Positions 18,101 through 26,371 of a stretch of 44,392 nucleotides of DNA are shown one piece after another (within the stretch, counting starts at the first letter, position 1; every line of letters starts with the position of its first letter). Under the pieces are notes generated by a model. The model saw only the letters and a program-made list of their open reading frames with translations, did no database searches and had not been told where the DNA came from. Source of the stretch: Chloroflexota bacterium (GTDB lineage Bacteria > Chloroflexota > Dehalococcoidia > Lucifugimonadales > Lucifugimonadaceae); assembly GCA_018649665.1 (NCBI GenBank), contig JABIHL010000082.1, positions 1 through 44,392 of the forward strand, given 5' to 3'. The position numbers and the translations under genes are program-made.

Positions 18101-19054
18101 CTAAACCAAGCCCGCAGCCCAGTCGCCACCGAGCACTGTCTCGAACATCTCAGCCGATTCATCGTTCCAACCGAAACGATTTACGAGATTCAGGCGGTAG
18201 ATCAGCTCCAACGCACTCAGTCGAGCCGATAACGCGTCATCGCTCAAATCGCCCTGACACAGCTCGACGAACGGATTCATCAGCTCGATATTCAGAGGAT
18301 CGTCGTAGGTCTCTTCCAGCTGCTCTGGCACAAAATTCCATGGGTATCGCCAGAACCTGAGCAACATATCGAGTTCGTAGTCGGCAGGTGCCAATGCCAT
18401 TCGATCGAAATCGAGAATTCCCGACAAACTACCGTCGTTGCCGACTAATATATTGCCGAACCACAGATCACCGTGACACAGCACCCGCGGTCGATCCGTT
18501 AACGCCTCTGCCCACTGCGCAAACGCTGCCTGCGAGGTCGTAAGCACTCGGCCCGGCACTACGGCATCGACGGCACGAAGCGCTCGATTGAATGACTTCC
18601 GAATGTGCGCCGCCCAGTCCTGAGTTTCAGCGTGCAACATGCCTTCGTCTGGTTGGAACTGCTGCATATGGCCCAAAGCAGTCGCCAATTGACCAGTCAA
18701 CTTGCTTCGCCCCGCCTGATCCAAACCTGGCCAAACGTTATAGCCGCTGGAACCTTCGAGTCGATTCAGAATCACCCACGCCCTGCCCTCTAATGCACCC
18801 GTTTCAAGCACATGAGGAGTGGCGACTCCCGGTAATTCCATCTGGCTCACAGCGAGTTCGTGACTGAATCGCTCGGAACGTCCAACTTCAGGGTCGATCT
18901 TGATGACCGTTTCGTTGCCTATGAAAACCCACGTTCCATAACCGAATCCGTAGTCGACATTGCTGCCAAGTTTGTTCGCAGCCCATTCACGGACGCGACC
19001 CAAAGCGGCATGGTCGTCTTTCTCGTAGTTTCGAACCCAGGGATTAATAAGCAT
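18101..19054 (-). CDS. Aminoglycoside/homoserine-type phosphotransferase (APH fold)
   Basis: 317 residues, ATG at 19052-19054. It has the kinase-like APH fold: nucleotide-loop region YGFGYGTWVFIGNETVIKIDPE, hinge AWVILNRLEG, catalytic loop RVLCHGDLWFGNILVG (HGDxxxxN) and the magnesium-binding DFDRMALAP. Such enzymes phosphorylate small alcohols (aminoglycosides, choline, homoserine, sugar amines); the substrate is not predictable here and drug resistance should not be assumed. It is followed at low coordinates by the palindromic element and preceded by the arsM-like gene on the same strand, with 68 bases between. A second, unrelated-looking APH-fold protein lies at 39253. Confidence 0.8.
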   Translation of the reverse strand: MLINPWVRNYEKDDHAALGRVREWAANKLGSNVDYGFGYGTWVFIGNETVIKIDPEVGRSERFSHELAVSQMELPGVATPHVLETGALEGRAWVILNRLEGSSGYNVWPGLDQAGRSKLTGQLATALGHMQQFQPDEGMLHAETQDWAAHIRKSFNRALRAVDAVVPGRVLTTSQAAFAQWAEALTDRPRVLCHGDLWFGNILVGNDGSLSGILDFDRMALAPADYELDMLLRFWRYPWNFVPEQLEETYDDPLNIELMNPFVELCQGDLSDDALSARLSALELIYRLNLVNRFGWNDESAEMFETVLGGDWAAGLV

Positions 19055-19122
19055 GGCTAGTGACTAGTGTAGCCATGCATCGATAAACGTGCGGAATAAG
19101 TTCGGGTGCGTCCGCTCGCATA

Positions 19123-19980
19123 TTATCCGAGCGGCTTGCTTGCCTTAATCGTCAGGCTCTTCACCAGATGCCGCCACTCTTCTGTCCCGTTCGGACCCGG
19201 TCGTTCGTCGACAATCTCAACATCGACGAATCCAGCAGATTCGATCATACGAAGATATGCGCTTCGAACGGCCGCACCACCGACACCCTCAACCCACTGA
19301 CCTGTCGAATCTCGGATGCTGTCAGGGAGCAATTCGTCGGTTACAAGATCGGATATTACGAATCGACCGCCGGGTTTCAACACTCGGAACATCTCGGAGA
19401 ACACCATGTGTTTCCATTCCGATTGCGAAATAACGCCGTTCGAAATAACGAGATCAACCGAAGTCTCATCCTGAGGAATCTGCTCGATATGACCTCGTTT
19501 GAAAACGACGTTGGCTAATTCGAGCTTCCTGGCATTGTCGCGAGCAAGACTGACCATTCGAGGCGTCATATCGACACCGATCACTCGCCCCGAGTCGCCA
19601 ACCGAGCTCGATAGCAGCAAGCAGTCGATACCGCCACCTGATCCAAGATCGAGAATCGTTTCGCCAGCGACAACATCGGCGTAAGCCAAAGGATTACCGC
19701 TTCCAGTCGAAGCACCAGCGGCTTCGTCGGGAATGATCGAGCATTGCGAATCGGAATAAAACTTGTCCGAAGCCTTGTTTTCAGAAGCTTCAAGCCCACG
19801 TTTACCGGCGCGCTCGGCGAGGGCGCCGTAGCGTTGCTTCACAGCGTTCGTGAGGTCTTTCGCATTGCCAGAAAGTACCACGGCTTCGAAATCACAGCAG
19901 CCCGATCCGCAGCACCCGTTCTCGGTAATCGAACTACCGTAATCGGGCGAGACAAAAACGAACTTGCGGGCTTCAGCCAA
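19123..19980 (-). CDS. ArsM-like SAM methyltransferase lacking the arsenite-binding cysteines
   Basis: 285 residues from TTG 19978-19980, with GGAG eight bases upstream. The SAM site [16 protein letters not shown] and the ArsM-type blocks [32 protein letters not shown] and VGGAA match the neighbouring ArsM along the whole length. However, the three positions that hold arsenite in ArsM are changed: Ser94 (neighbour Cys90), Gly182 (Cys178) and Gly232 (Cys228). The N-terminal CCGSGCC cluster (Cys23/24/28/29) is kept. It is therefore a diverged tandem copy that should still bind SAM but probably methylates something else, or has a regulatory role. A terminator at 20114-20150 separates it from the upstream ArsM, so it has its own transcript. 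Confidence 0.82.
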   Translation of the reverse strand: MAEARKFVFVSPDYGSSITENGCCGSGCCDFEAVVLSGNAKDLTNAVKQRYGALAERAGKRGLEASENKASDKFYSDSQCSIIPDEAAGASTGSGNPLAYADVVAGETILDLGSGGGIDCLLLSSSVGDSGRVIGVDMTPRMVSLARDNARKLELANVVFKRGHIEQIPQDETSVDLVISNGVISQSEWKHMVFSEMFRVLKPGGRFVISDLVTDELLPDSIRDSTGQWVEGVGGAAVRSAYLRMIESAGFVDVEIVDERPGPNGTEEWRHLVKSLTIKASKPLG

Positions 19981-20113
19981 CTGAGAATCTCCAAAATCGA
20001 TGGAACTAGTAGGTATCGTACTTCATCACCACACAAATATGCCCGCCTCGCAACCTACATCGGCGACGTCGAAATACTCGACTCGAAGTAACCAACACGT
20101 GCAATCGAACGCG

Positions 20114-20150
20114 AAAACTCCCGCCACAGATAATCCGAAGCGGGAGTTTT
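20114..20150 (-). terminator. Bidirectional-looking intrinsic terminator between the two arsM-like genes
   Basis: AAAACTCCCGC (20114-20124) pairs perfectly over 11 bp with GCGGGAGTTTT (20140-20150), with a 15-nt loop. On the minus strand the stem ends in TTTT, 16 bases after the arsM stop, as expected for ending the padR-arsM transcript. The symmetric A/T flanks would work in both directions. Confidence 0.85.
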
Positions 20151-20165
20151 GTTTACTTGCCTAAT

Positions 20166-21011
20166 TTATTCAGCAGGCTTGAACGCTCGTAGAGTGAGAT
20201 TGATCATTGACGATCGCCACTCTTCAGTTCCACCCGTGCTTTTCCGATCTTCGAGAATCTCAATCTTGTCGAAACCGGTCTCTTCGACCATAGCGAGATA
20301 ATCGCTCATCACAGCGGCACCGCCGACACAGCTTACCCACTCGGCTGCCGATTTTCGAACGTCGTCAGGAAGCGGCTTGTCGGTAACAATGTCGGAAATC
20401 ACAAACCGACCACCGGGCTTGAGAATCCGGAAAATTTCCGAGAAAACCCGTTCTTTCTGCTCGGACAATGCAATCACGCAGTTCGATATCACCAAATCTA
20501 CCGAGTCATCTTCCTGAGGAATCTGCTCAATGTGCCCTAGCTTGAAAACCACGTTTGTCGTCTCGAGTTTTTCTGCGTTAGTGCTTGCAAGTTCAAGCAT
20601 TCTCGGGGTCATATCTATACCGATAACCGAACCCGTTGGTCCAACTTCTTTAGCGGCAAGGAAACAGTCAATACCGCCTCCAGAACCAAGATCGAGAACA
20701 GTCTCGCCAGTCTTGGCGTCGGCAATTCCAACCGGGTTCCCGCAACCAGCTGAAGCACCGGCAGCCTCATCTGTGAGTACCTCGCGTTGCTCTTCGGTAT
20801 AGAGCCGATCAGTAGCCTTGTTGGTCTGTGAAGCTCGTTCACCTGCCCGATCCGCGAGAGCGCCATATTCGTGTTGAACAGCCGCAGTAATCGAGTCAAG
20901 TTGTGCATGAGTAATCTCGGTACTTTCGCCATCGCCGCAGCAATCGTCGCCACAGCAGGCAGCTTCTTCGCTGATTGGCGTCAATGTGCCAAAGGGTTTG
21001 TTAGTCGTCAT
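20166..21011 (-). CDS. arsM: Arsenite methyltransferase
   Basis: Transfers methyl groups from SAM to As(III), giving methylarsenicals. 281 residues from ATG 21009-21011, supported by GGAG about nine bases upstream; the frame stays open 20 codons further but into padR. It has the SAM motif [22 protein letters not shown], and the cysteines that define the family: SAGCGNP (Cys90), ISNCVIALS (Cys178) and SCVGGAA (Cys228). An additional N-terminal CCGDDCC cluster (Cys19/20/24/25) may collect metalloid. It overlaps the end of the PadR gene by 11 bases and is very likely co-translated and regulated by it. A terminator follows directly. Confidence 0.92.
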   Translation of the reverse strand: MTTNKPFGTLTPISEEAACCGDDCCGDGESTEITHAQLDSITAAVQHEYGALADRAGERASQTNKATDRLYTEEQREVLTDEAAGASAGCGNPVGIADAKTGETVLDLGSGGGIDCFLAAKEVGPTGSVIGIDMTPRMLELASTNAEKLETTNVVFKLGHIEQIPQEDDSVDLVISNCVIALSEQKERVFSEIFRILKPGGRFVISDIVTDKPLPDDVRKSAAEWVSCVGGAAVMSDYLAMVEETGFDKIEILEDRKSTGGTEEWRSSMINLTLRAFKPAE

Positions 21012-21435
21012 CTGCTTGCTCTCCAAAAATGCTGGAATCAATAACCGTTGTCGTGCAGCAGGCAGTCTCAACGCCCGCTTCCTTCACCGCCGTTTCAAGC
21101 TGCGGCAATACGCTTGACCATGCCTGAGCCGAAGCTCGGTAAGCATCGTTGCCCAACGCAGAAAGCGAATAGTTCTTCCGCTTTCTGCCGTTCACCACAA
21201 CCGTTTCCAACTCTACGTAACCGCCAGTCTCTAACTCCTTCAACATTGGGTAGATCATGGCGTCGGTTGGTCGGGCATCACAGCAAAGCGCTATTCGAGT
21301 GCCGATCTCATAGCCGTGCATCGGTCCACTACTCAGCTGCTGCAACATGAAAAATCTCAGTAGACTTTTTCGGTTAAGCGACTGCCAATAGTCGATGCTA
21401 GCTAGATCATTTGTCGGCTTCGTTGAAGTGGTCAT
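21001..21435 (-). CDS. PadR-family regulator with two Cys-Cys pairs (candidate arsenic sensor)
   Basis: 144 residues from ATG 21433-21435; the frame continues upstream to 21663 but that part is not protein-like. It carries a winged-helix domain with the PadR pattern FFMLQQLSSGPMHGYEIGTRI, then IYPMLKELETGGYV and GRKRKNYSLSALG, followed by a short C-terminal helix. Cys51-Cys52 lie in the DNA-binding domain and Cys126-Cys127 in the tail, so thiol binding of As(III) could change DNA binding, as known for ArsR-type sensors but by inference here. It overlaps arsM by 11 bases and lies divergent to polA. A palindrome sits just upstream in its own leader. Confidence 0.87.
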   Translation of the reverse strand: MTTSTKPTNDLASIDYWQSLNRKSLLRFFMLQQLSSGPMHGYEIGTRIALCCDARPTDAMIYPMLKELETGGYVELETVVVNGRKRKNYSLSALGNDAYRASAQAWSSVLPQLETAVKEAGVETACCTTTVIDSSIFGEQADDD

Positions 21436-21452
21436 TTTGCTCTGCAATAACA

Positions 21453-21516
21453 GCGAATAATTCGCTTTACGGTCAATACCTAGCCACACGATACATCGCC
21501 TTGCTAGACATGTCAA
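21453..21516 (-). promoter_or_regulatory. Promoter and operator candidate for padR-arsM
   Basis: On the minus strand TTGACA (21511-21516) and TATCGT (21488-21493) are separated by exactly 17 bases, a good sigma-70 pair. Downstream of the expected transcript start, AGCGAAT-T-ATTCGCT forms a 15-bp near-perfect palindrome (21452-21466), ending 16 bases before the padR start. This is a natural site for PadR self-regulation. A GACATGTC palindrome (21507-21514) overlaps the -35 and is a second candidate operator. Confidence 0.55.
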
Positions 21517-21674
21517 TATCCTGCCTTCTAGACCTCGCAGGACAGCGAATGTCACATAGATGATGAAACGAGAATCAACGAAGTTCGGCTCGCCCCGCTG
21601 TGATGTTGCGCTGGAAGCTATAATCCGCTCACCTAACAATTCCATCGATAGCGCCGGGCTCACATCAGCTTCAC

Positions 21675-24569
21675 ATGACCACCTCCAAAGCTAAATCTGA
21701 CGACAAACTGTTCCTCCTAATCGACGGACACGCGATCGTGTTCCGGGCGTGGTTCGCCATGCGAGATCATTTGATTACGGCGTCAGGGCAGAACACAACC
21801 GGCGCTAGCGGGTTCATGTCGATGTTTTTGAAGACAATTCGAGAACAAAATCCGACTCATATTGCCGTGACATTCGACACCAAAACTCCGACCTTCCGAA
21901 AGGAATTGTTCCCTGCTTACAAAGCGCATCGACAGGAAGTCGATCCCGCCCTTCACGAGCAAATTCCTATCCTCAAAGAGATTCTCGAACCGATGGGCGT
22001 TCCGGTGTTCGAGTACGAAGGTTTTGAAGCCGATGATCTAATCGGAACGCTTTCGAAACAATCGAGCGAACAGGGCATCAAAACGCTTATTCTCACCGGC
22101 GATGCCGACCAACTGCAGCTGGTCGATGAGTGCACATCACTCCTCATGTACACCGGGTTCGGCGACATGCGCACGTACGACCCAGCGGGAGTCGCCGATA
22201 AATACGACGGGCTTGGCCCCGAGTACGTTGCCGAGATCAAAGCGCTCGAAGGCGACTCTTCCGACAACATCCCAGGCGTACCGGGAGTCGGCAAAAAATC
22301 AGCCCGTGCCGTGCTCACAAAACTCGGTCACTTTCCATCTCTATTCAGCCAGCTCGAAGAAGTCGAAAAAATCGAAGGATTACGCGGTGCCAAGCGCACG
22401 ATGAATCTTCTTGAGGAGCACCGCGAAACAGCCGCTACTGCACTGGTGCTAACGACAATCGTTCGGGATGTACCGGTCGAGTTCGATGAAGCAAAAACCA
22501 AGTTCGGCGATTTCGACCGTGAAGCGGTTATTAAGACGCTAATGAACTACGAGATGCGTCTCATTGCTAATCGACTCCCGAAGGCAGGAGTCGAAAGTTC
22601 CGCTCCTACGACCTCGGCATCTGAAGTCGAAACAGCCCCGGGATGGGAGCCAAACGAAGCTCCGTCGGTCGCAGCGAACGGCCAGATCGACATGATGGGG
22701 GAGGCTCCTCCGGTCGAAGCTTTGGCAGACCCCGAACCGGCTAAGCCCCACGGCGACTACGAAATCGTTACCGACATGACGGCTCTCAACAAAATGATCG
22801 ATGCCCTGCGAGCACAAGGCGAGTTCGCATTCGACACCGAAACTACTGGCCTCAACTCAATGACGTCCGACCTCGTCGGACTATCGTTCTCAATCAAATC
22901 CGAACACGCCTGGTATGTAGCTGTTGGTCACAACGAAGGCGACCAGGTGCCGTTTGCCGAAGGACTCGCAGCACTACGGCCTCTCTTCGAAGACGATTCG
23001 ATAAAAAAGATCGCCCACAACGCCAACTACGACATGATGGTCCTCGCCACCGCTGGGATTACCGTCAATAATTTATCGTTCGACACGATGATCGCAGCAG
23101 CATTGTGCGGTCGGCGTGCTATCGGTCTGAAGCCACTCGCACTTGAGTTGTTCCAATCGGAAATGACTGAGATTAAGACTCTCATCGGAGTCGGCAAAAA
23201 GCAGATAACGATGGCAGCGGTACCGATCGAACTGGCAGGACCATACGCCGCCGCTGATGCCGATTTCACGTGGCGCTTGTACGAGCATTTCGAGCCTGAA
23301 ATCGACGAGCATGAAGCTCGCTATGTGAACGAAGAAATCGAACTTCCGCTGCTTCCTGTGATTATCGAAATGCAGCGCAACGGCATGATGATCGACAAAG
23401 CAGCCCTTGCCGAGATGTCAGAGCAACTCGGAGCCGATGTCGAACTGATCAAGCAGGCCGCAACGTCCGTTATTGGCGGACGCGAACTTAACCTAGCGTC
23501 GAATCAGCAAGTGGCAGCATTGTTGATCGATGAACTGGGTGCGCCAAAGACTCGAAAAACCAAAACCGGTTATTCGATGGACGCTAATGCCCTCGAAAAG
23601 ATTTCAGAAACCACCGGACTCGACGATCGGGTCTACCAAATCGCTGACGCTGTTCTGAAGTACCGCGAACTCACCAAGCTAAAGTCGACATATGTTGATG
23701 CCCTGCCTGAACTCGTGAATCCGCAAACAGGACGTGTTCACACCAGCTTTAATCAGGTTGGTTCGGCAACTGGTCGACTATCAAGCACCGATCCCAACGT
23801 TCAGAACATCCCAGTTCGCACTGAGTTGGGCCGACGAGTCCGCAAGGCTTTCGTAGCCGATTCAGCTCACGGCTGGCAATACCTCGCCGCCGACTACTCG
23901 CAGATTGAACTTCGGATCCTGGCGCATCTTTCTCAGGAGCCCGGACTACTCGAAGCGTTCCATAAGGGCGAGGACATTCACGCTGCAACTGCACAAGCGA
24001 TGTACGGAGTTGAAGAAGTAAATTCCGACCAACGCCGAATCGCCAAGGTTTTGAACTTTGGAGTGATATACGGACTGGGTCCGGTCGGCGTGGCGCGCCA
24101 GACTGATCTCACTCGGGCTCAAGGTCAAGAATTTATCGACCTTTACTTCGGCAAGTACCCGGGAATCCGTGACTACATCGAGCAGGTTAAGCAGTCAGCT
24201 CGGGACACCGGATTCGCCCAGACGATCACCGGTCGCCGACGTTATCTTCCCGACATCAATGCTGGGCATCCGGGTCATCGCGCCGCTGCGGAGCGGGTGT
24301 CGGTAAACATGCCGATTCAAGGCACGGCTGCCGACGTTATCAAGTTGGCGATGATTAACATTTCAAACGAAATGAAGAGCCAGAAGATGCAGTCGAAGAT
24401 GTCGATTCAGGTTCACGATGAACTGATCTTCGAAATCGCCCCTGGTGAACTCATGGAAATGCAGATGATGGTCACAACAATGATGCCCGCCGCTATGGAT
24501 CTCGCCGTTCCGCTCCTAGTAGAAGCCAAAACCGGCCCAACCTGGGGCGACATGGATTCGGTGGATTAG
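21675..24569 (+). CDS. polA: DNA polymerase I
   Basis: 964 residues. Fills gaps and removes RNA primers in replication and repair. Domains: 5'-3' exonuclease (residues 1 to about 300, LLIDGHAIVFRAW, then EADDLIGTL, GDSSDNIPGVPGVGKK), an acidic linker, a 3'-5' proofreading exonuclease with all metal ligands (FDTETTGL, HNANYDMM, YAAADAD), and the family A polymerase with motif A DYSQIELRILAH, motif B RRIAKVLNFGVIYGLG and motif C VHDELIFE. The Phe in NFG at motif B is the usual residue that discriminates against dideoxynucleotides. Proofreading is intact, unlike in several thermophilic homologues. It starts 239 bp from the divergent padR. mutM follows after 38 bases and is probably co-transcribed. 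Confidence 0.97.
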   Translation: MTTSKAKSDDKLFLLIDGHAIVFRAWFAMRDHLITASGQNTTGASGFMSMFLKTIREQNPTHIAVTFDTKTPTFRKELFPAYKAHRQEVDPALHEQIPILKEILEPMGVPVFEYEGFEADDLIGTLSKQSSEQGIKTLILTGDADQLQLVDECTSLLMYTGFGDMRTYDPAGVADKYDGLGPEYVAEIKALEGDSSDNIPGVPGVGKKSARAVLTKLGHFPSLFSQLEEVEKIEGLRGAKRTMNLLEEHRETAATALVLTTIVRDVPVEFDEAKTKFGDFDREAVIKTLMNYEMRLIANRLPKAGVESSAPTTSASEVETAPGWEPNEAPSVAANGQIDMMGEAPPVEALADPEPAKPHGDYEIVTDMTALNKMIDALRAQGEFAFDTETTGLNSMTSDLVGLSFSIKSEHAWYVAVGHNEGDQVPFAEGLAALRPLFEDDSIKKIAHNANYDMMVLATAGITVNNLSFDTMIAAALCGRRAIGLKPLALELFQSEMTEIKTLIGVGKKQITMAAVPIELAGPYAAADADFTWRLYEHFEPEIDEHEARYVNEEIELPLLPVIIEMQRNGMMIDKAALAEMSEQLGADVELIKQAATSVIGGRELNLASNQQVAALLIDELGAPKTRKTKTGYSMDANALEKISETTGLDDRVYQIADAVLKYRELTKLKSTYVDALPELVNPQTGRVHTSFNQVGSATGRLSSTDPNVQNIPVRTELGRRVRKAFVADSAHGWQYLAADYSQIELRILAHLSQEPGLLEAFHKGEDIHAATAQAMYGVEEVNSDQRRIAKVLNFGVIYGLGPVGVARQTDLTRAQGQEFIDLYFGKYPGIRDYIEQVKQSARDTGFAQTITGRRRYLPDINAGHPGHRAAAERVSVNMPIQGTAADVIKLAMINISNEMKSQKMQSKMSIQVHDELIFEIAPGELMEMQMMVTTMMPAAMDLAVPLLVEAKTGPTWGDMDSVD

Positions 24570-24607
24570 ACGCCTACATCCGAAGTCATCGAACGAGAAT
24601 TATCAAA

Positions 24608-25429
24608 ATGCCCGAACTACCTGAAGTCGAATCGTTGCGTCGTTACCTCGTTCGAAACGGCATTGTTGGAAAAACGTTCGTAAAAGTCGAGCTTGAAAAC
24701 AAACCCGAAAGTGCGCACGGCACGGGAACAATCGCCGGATCAAAACAGGCGATAAATCAGACGATTAGCAGCATCGAACGACGCGGCAAGCAGCTTGCAA
24801 TGGTGCTCGATGATTCGGTATTAGGCTTCCATATGGGGATGACCGGCCAAGTGCACGTACTCGATCCTGGCGAACCCTCACCCAGATTCACCCGAGCACA
24901 ATTCGATCTCACCGACGATCACGACAGTCTACGAATCGCACTCGTCGATCCACGCAGATGGGCAAGAATTCAACATTTCGGCTCGCTCGACCACGCCTTT
25001 GCAGGGCTCGGACCCGACGCTCTCGATTCCGCATTCACTGCCAGTCATTTTGTCGAATTACTGGAAGGTAGAACGGCGCAAATAAAACCGCTACTGCTGA
25101 ACCAAACCGTGGTCGCCGGAATAGGCAACATCTACGCCGACGAATCGCTCCACCGAGTGGAAATTTCGCCGGCTAGACGAGTGAGCGATATCTCAAAAGC
25201 CGAGCTAGAAAAACTATTCGAGGCGATTCGAACGTCTCTGGAACACGCTCTCGAATACATCCTGAGTCATCCTGATGACCGAGGCCGACCTTACATCGTC
25301 GATGCCTACGACGACCGAATGCAGCTTCATCGCAAACCGGGTTCGTTCTGTCCTCGCTGCGAAATTCCGCTGGTCACGCTAAAATTCGGCGGCCGCACGG
25401 CGTACTTCTGCTCAAACTGCCAAACGTAA
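24608..25429 (+). CDS. mutM: Formamidopyrimidine-DNA glycosylase
   Basis: Removes 8-oxoguanine and other oxidised purines and cuts the abasic site. 273 residues, the family length. The N-terminus MPELPEVESLRRYL supplies the Pro2 nucleophile and Glu3. RRGKQLAM contains the DNA-contacting Lys, and GFHMGMTGQ, IGNIYADESLHR and the C-terminal zinc finger CPRCEIP...YFCSNC complete the family set. YADESL and the complete finger favour Fpg over Nei. It lies 38 bases after polA, a sensible DNA repair pair, and converges on a small membrane protein gene with 20 bases between. Confidence 0.96.
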   Translation: MPELPEVESLRRYLVRNGIVGKTFVKVELENKPESAHGTGTIAGSKQAINQTISSIERRGKQLAMVLDDSVLGFHMGMTGQVHVLDPGEPSPRFTRAQFDLTDDHDSLRIALVDPRRWARIQHFGSLDHAFAGLGPDALDSAFTASHFVELLEGRTAQIKPLLLNQTVVAGIGNIYADESLHRVEISPARRVSDISKAELEKLFEAIRTSLEHALEYILSHPDDRGRPYIVDAYDDRMQLHRKPGSFCPRCEIPLVTLKFGGRTAYFCSNCQT

Positions 25430-25449
25430 ATCGAGACGAACGATTCGGC

Positions 25450-25674
25450 CTAATGAAACCCAACGTCGTCGAGATCGTCGGTTTTTCTATCACGCAATCT
25501 GTCCCGCAGAGCGACCCAGCCAAGCATGGCAGCACCCAGTAGTCCTAAGACGTAACCGGTGGCGTATAGCTGCCACGAATCTTCAGTGACTATCAACACG
25601 ACAATGCCAACGAGCGCGACGACGATGCCGATAAGCACTGTCAACATTCCAGACATTTCAAGAAGCTGTTTCAT
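25450..25674 (-). CDS. Small two-helix membrane protein
   Basis: 74 residues, ATG at 25672-25674 with a strong AAGGAG ribosome site, so a genuine gene despite its size. Two hydrophobic helices are visible: about residues 8-30 (GMLTVLIGIVVALVGIVVLI) and 38-56 (YVLGLLGAAMLGWVAL), followed by a basic-acidic tail RDRLRDRKTDDLDD. I do not recognise a family. The layout suggests a cytoplasmic C-terminus. Confidence 0.75.
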   Translation of the reverse strand: MKQLLEMSGMLTVLIGIVVALVGIVVLIVTEDSWQLYATGYVLGLLGAAMLGWVALRDRLRDRKTDDLDDVGFH

Positions 25675-25908
25675 GGTTACTCCTTATTTACTGGTGAGCG
25701 CATCGTTTTGCCGATCGTAGTCAAATTTTGGTGACAGACGGCGCGGGTTTGCACGCTCTTATTACAGTATCTACCGCTCGAAAAGGGCTATCTAGTTCAG
25801 ATCACTGAGGAATTTGTAGCGTTTTACCGTTTCAGATTGCCGGTAGTTGCTATTAGAATTACTTACTATCTGTGCGGTTTCACTCCGAAACCCCAGACGG
25901 TCCCCTGC

Positions 25909-25998
25909 GGAGGGGTGGCAGAGCGGTTGAATGCGCTTGTCTTGAAAACAAGTATGGCGGTAACGTCATCGCAGGTTCGAATCCTGTCCCCTCCGCCA
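25909..25998 (+). tRNA. tRNA-Ser (anticodon UGA)
   Basis: GGAGGGG at 25909-25915 pairs with CCCCTCC at 25988-25994, followed by G and an encoded CCA at 25996-25998. The anticodon stem CTTGT/ACAAG encloses the loop CTTGAAA, giving anticodon TGA at 25943-25945, which reads UCA codons. A long variable arm (ATGGCG-GTAA-CGTCAT) and the T arm GCAGGTTCGAATCCTG confirm the serine type. It is not tRNA-Sec, whose anticodon would be TCA. The run TTTTTTT just after CCA probably ends transcription. Confidence 0.97.
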
Positions 25999-26371
25999 TT
26001 TTTTTGCGTTGGTGCGTCAGTCGCGCTCGTCATCGGATGACTCGGCTCCGCAGCGCTGTCTCCCCCTCTAACTCCCCATTCTGGGGGAGGACCGATTTGC
26101 TCCGAGAGTCACTAGCGTGACTTGGTCACAGCGTAAGTTCATTTCAACTAATAGCCCGAGCTTCTCAATAAGAGCCTCAACATGGGGGCGACGGTGTTTA
26201 TTGAAATACCAACCGCTTGATGTAGTCTGTTTCATATAGCGTCAGCATGAATCCACAGTCACCGTCAATAAAGGTGGCTGCCGGTAGCATTCAATCAACC
26301 CTGCTGGTGCGTATAGAAATCTGGTCACGTCCTTATAGCGGTCTCACGTTGATCTGGTAATCAACCTCGAT
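25999..26371. other. Gene-free region between the tRNA and the sensor kinase
   Basis: 373 bp. A seven-T run at the left end serves as tRNA terminator. CTCCCC (26072-26077) pairs with GGGGAG (26084-26089) in a short repeat of the CCCCCTCTAACTCCCC type, and AGTCAC-TAGC-GTGACT forms a small hairpin near 26107-26122. The right half should hold the promoter of the sensor kinase; no clear box is seen. No supported ORF. Confidence 0.5.

Noticed and set aside
18101-19054. Antibiotic resistance gene
   Set aside because: The APH fold is shared by many metabolic kinases; no residue pattern for aminoglycoside specificity was recognised.
21436-21663. A 76-residue N-terminal extension of the PadR protein
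   Set aside because: It spans a good promoter and a palindrome and the translation is not domain-like; PadR proteins begin near the ATG at 21435.
25909-25998. tRNA-Sec as identity of the tRNA
   Set aside because: The anticodon is TGA, not TCA, and the acceptor stem has the normal 7 bp; it is tRNA-Ser.
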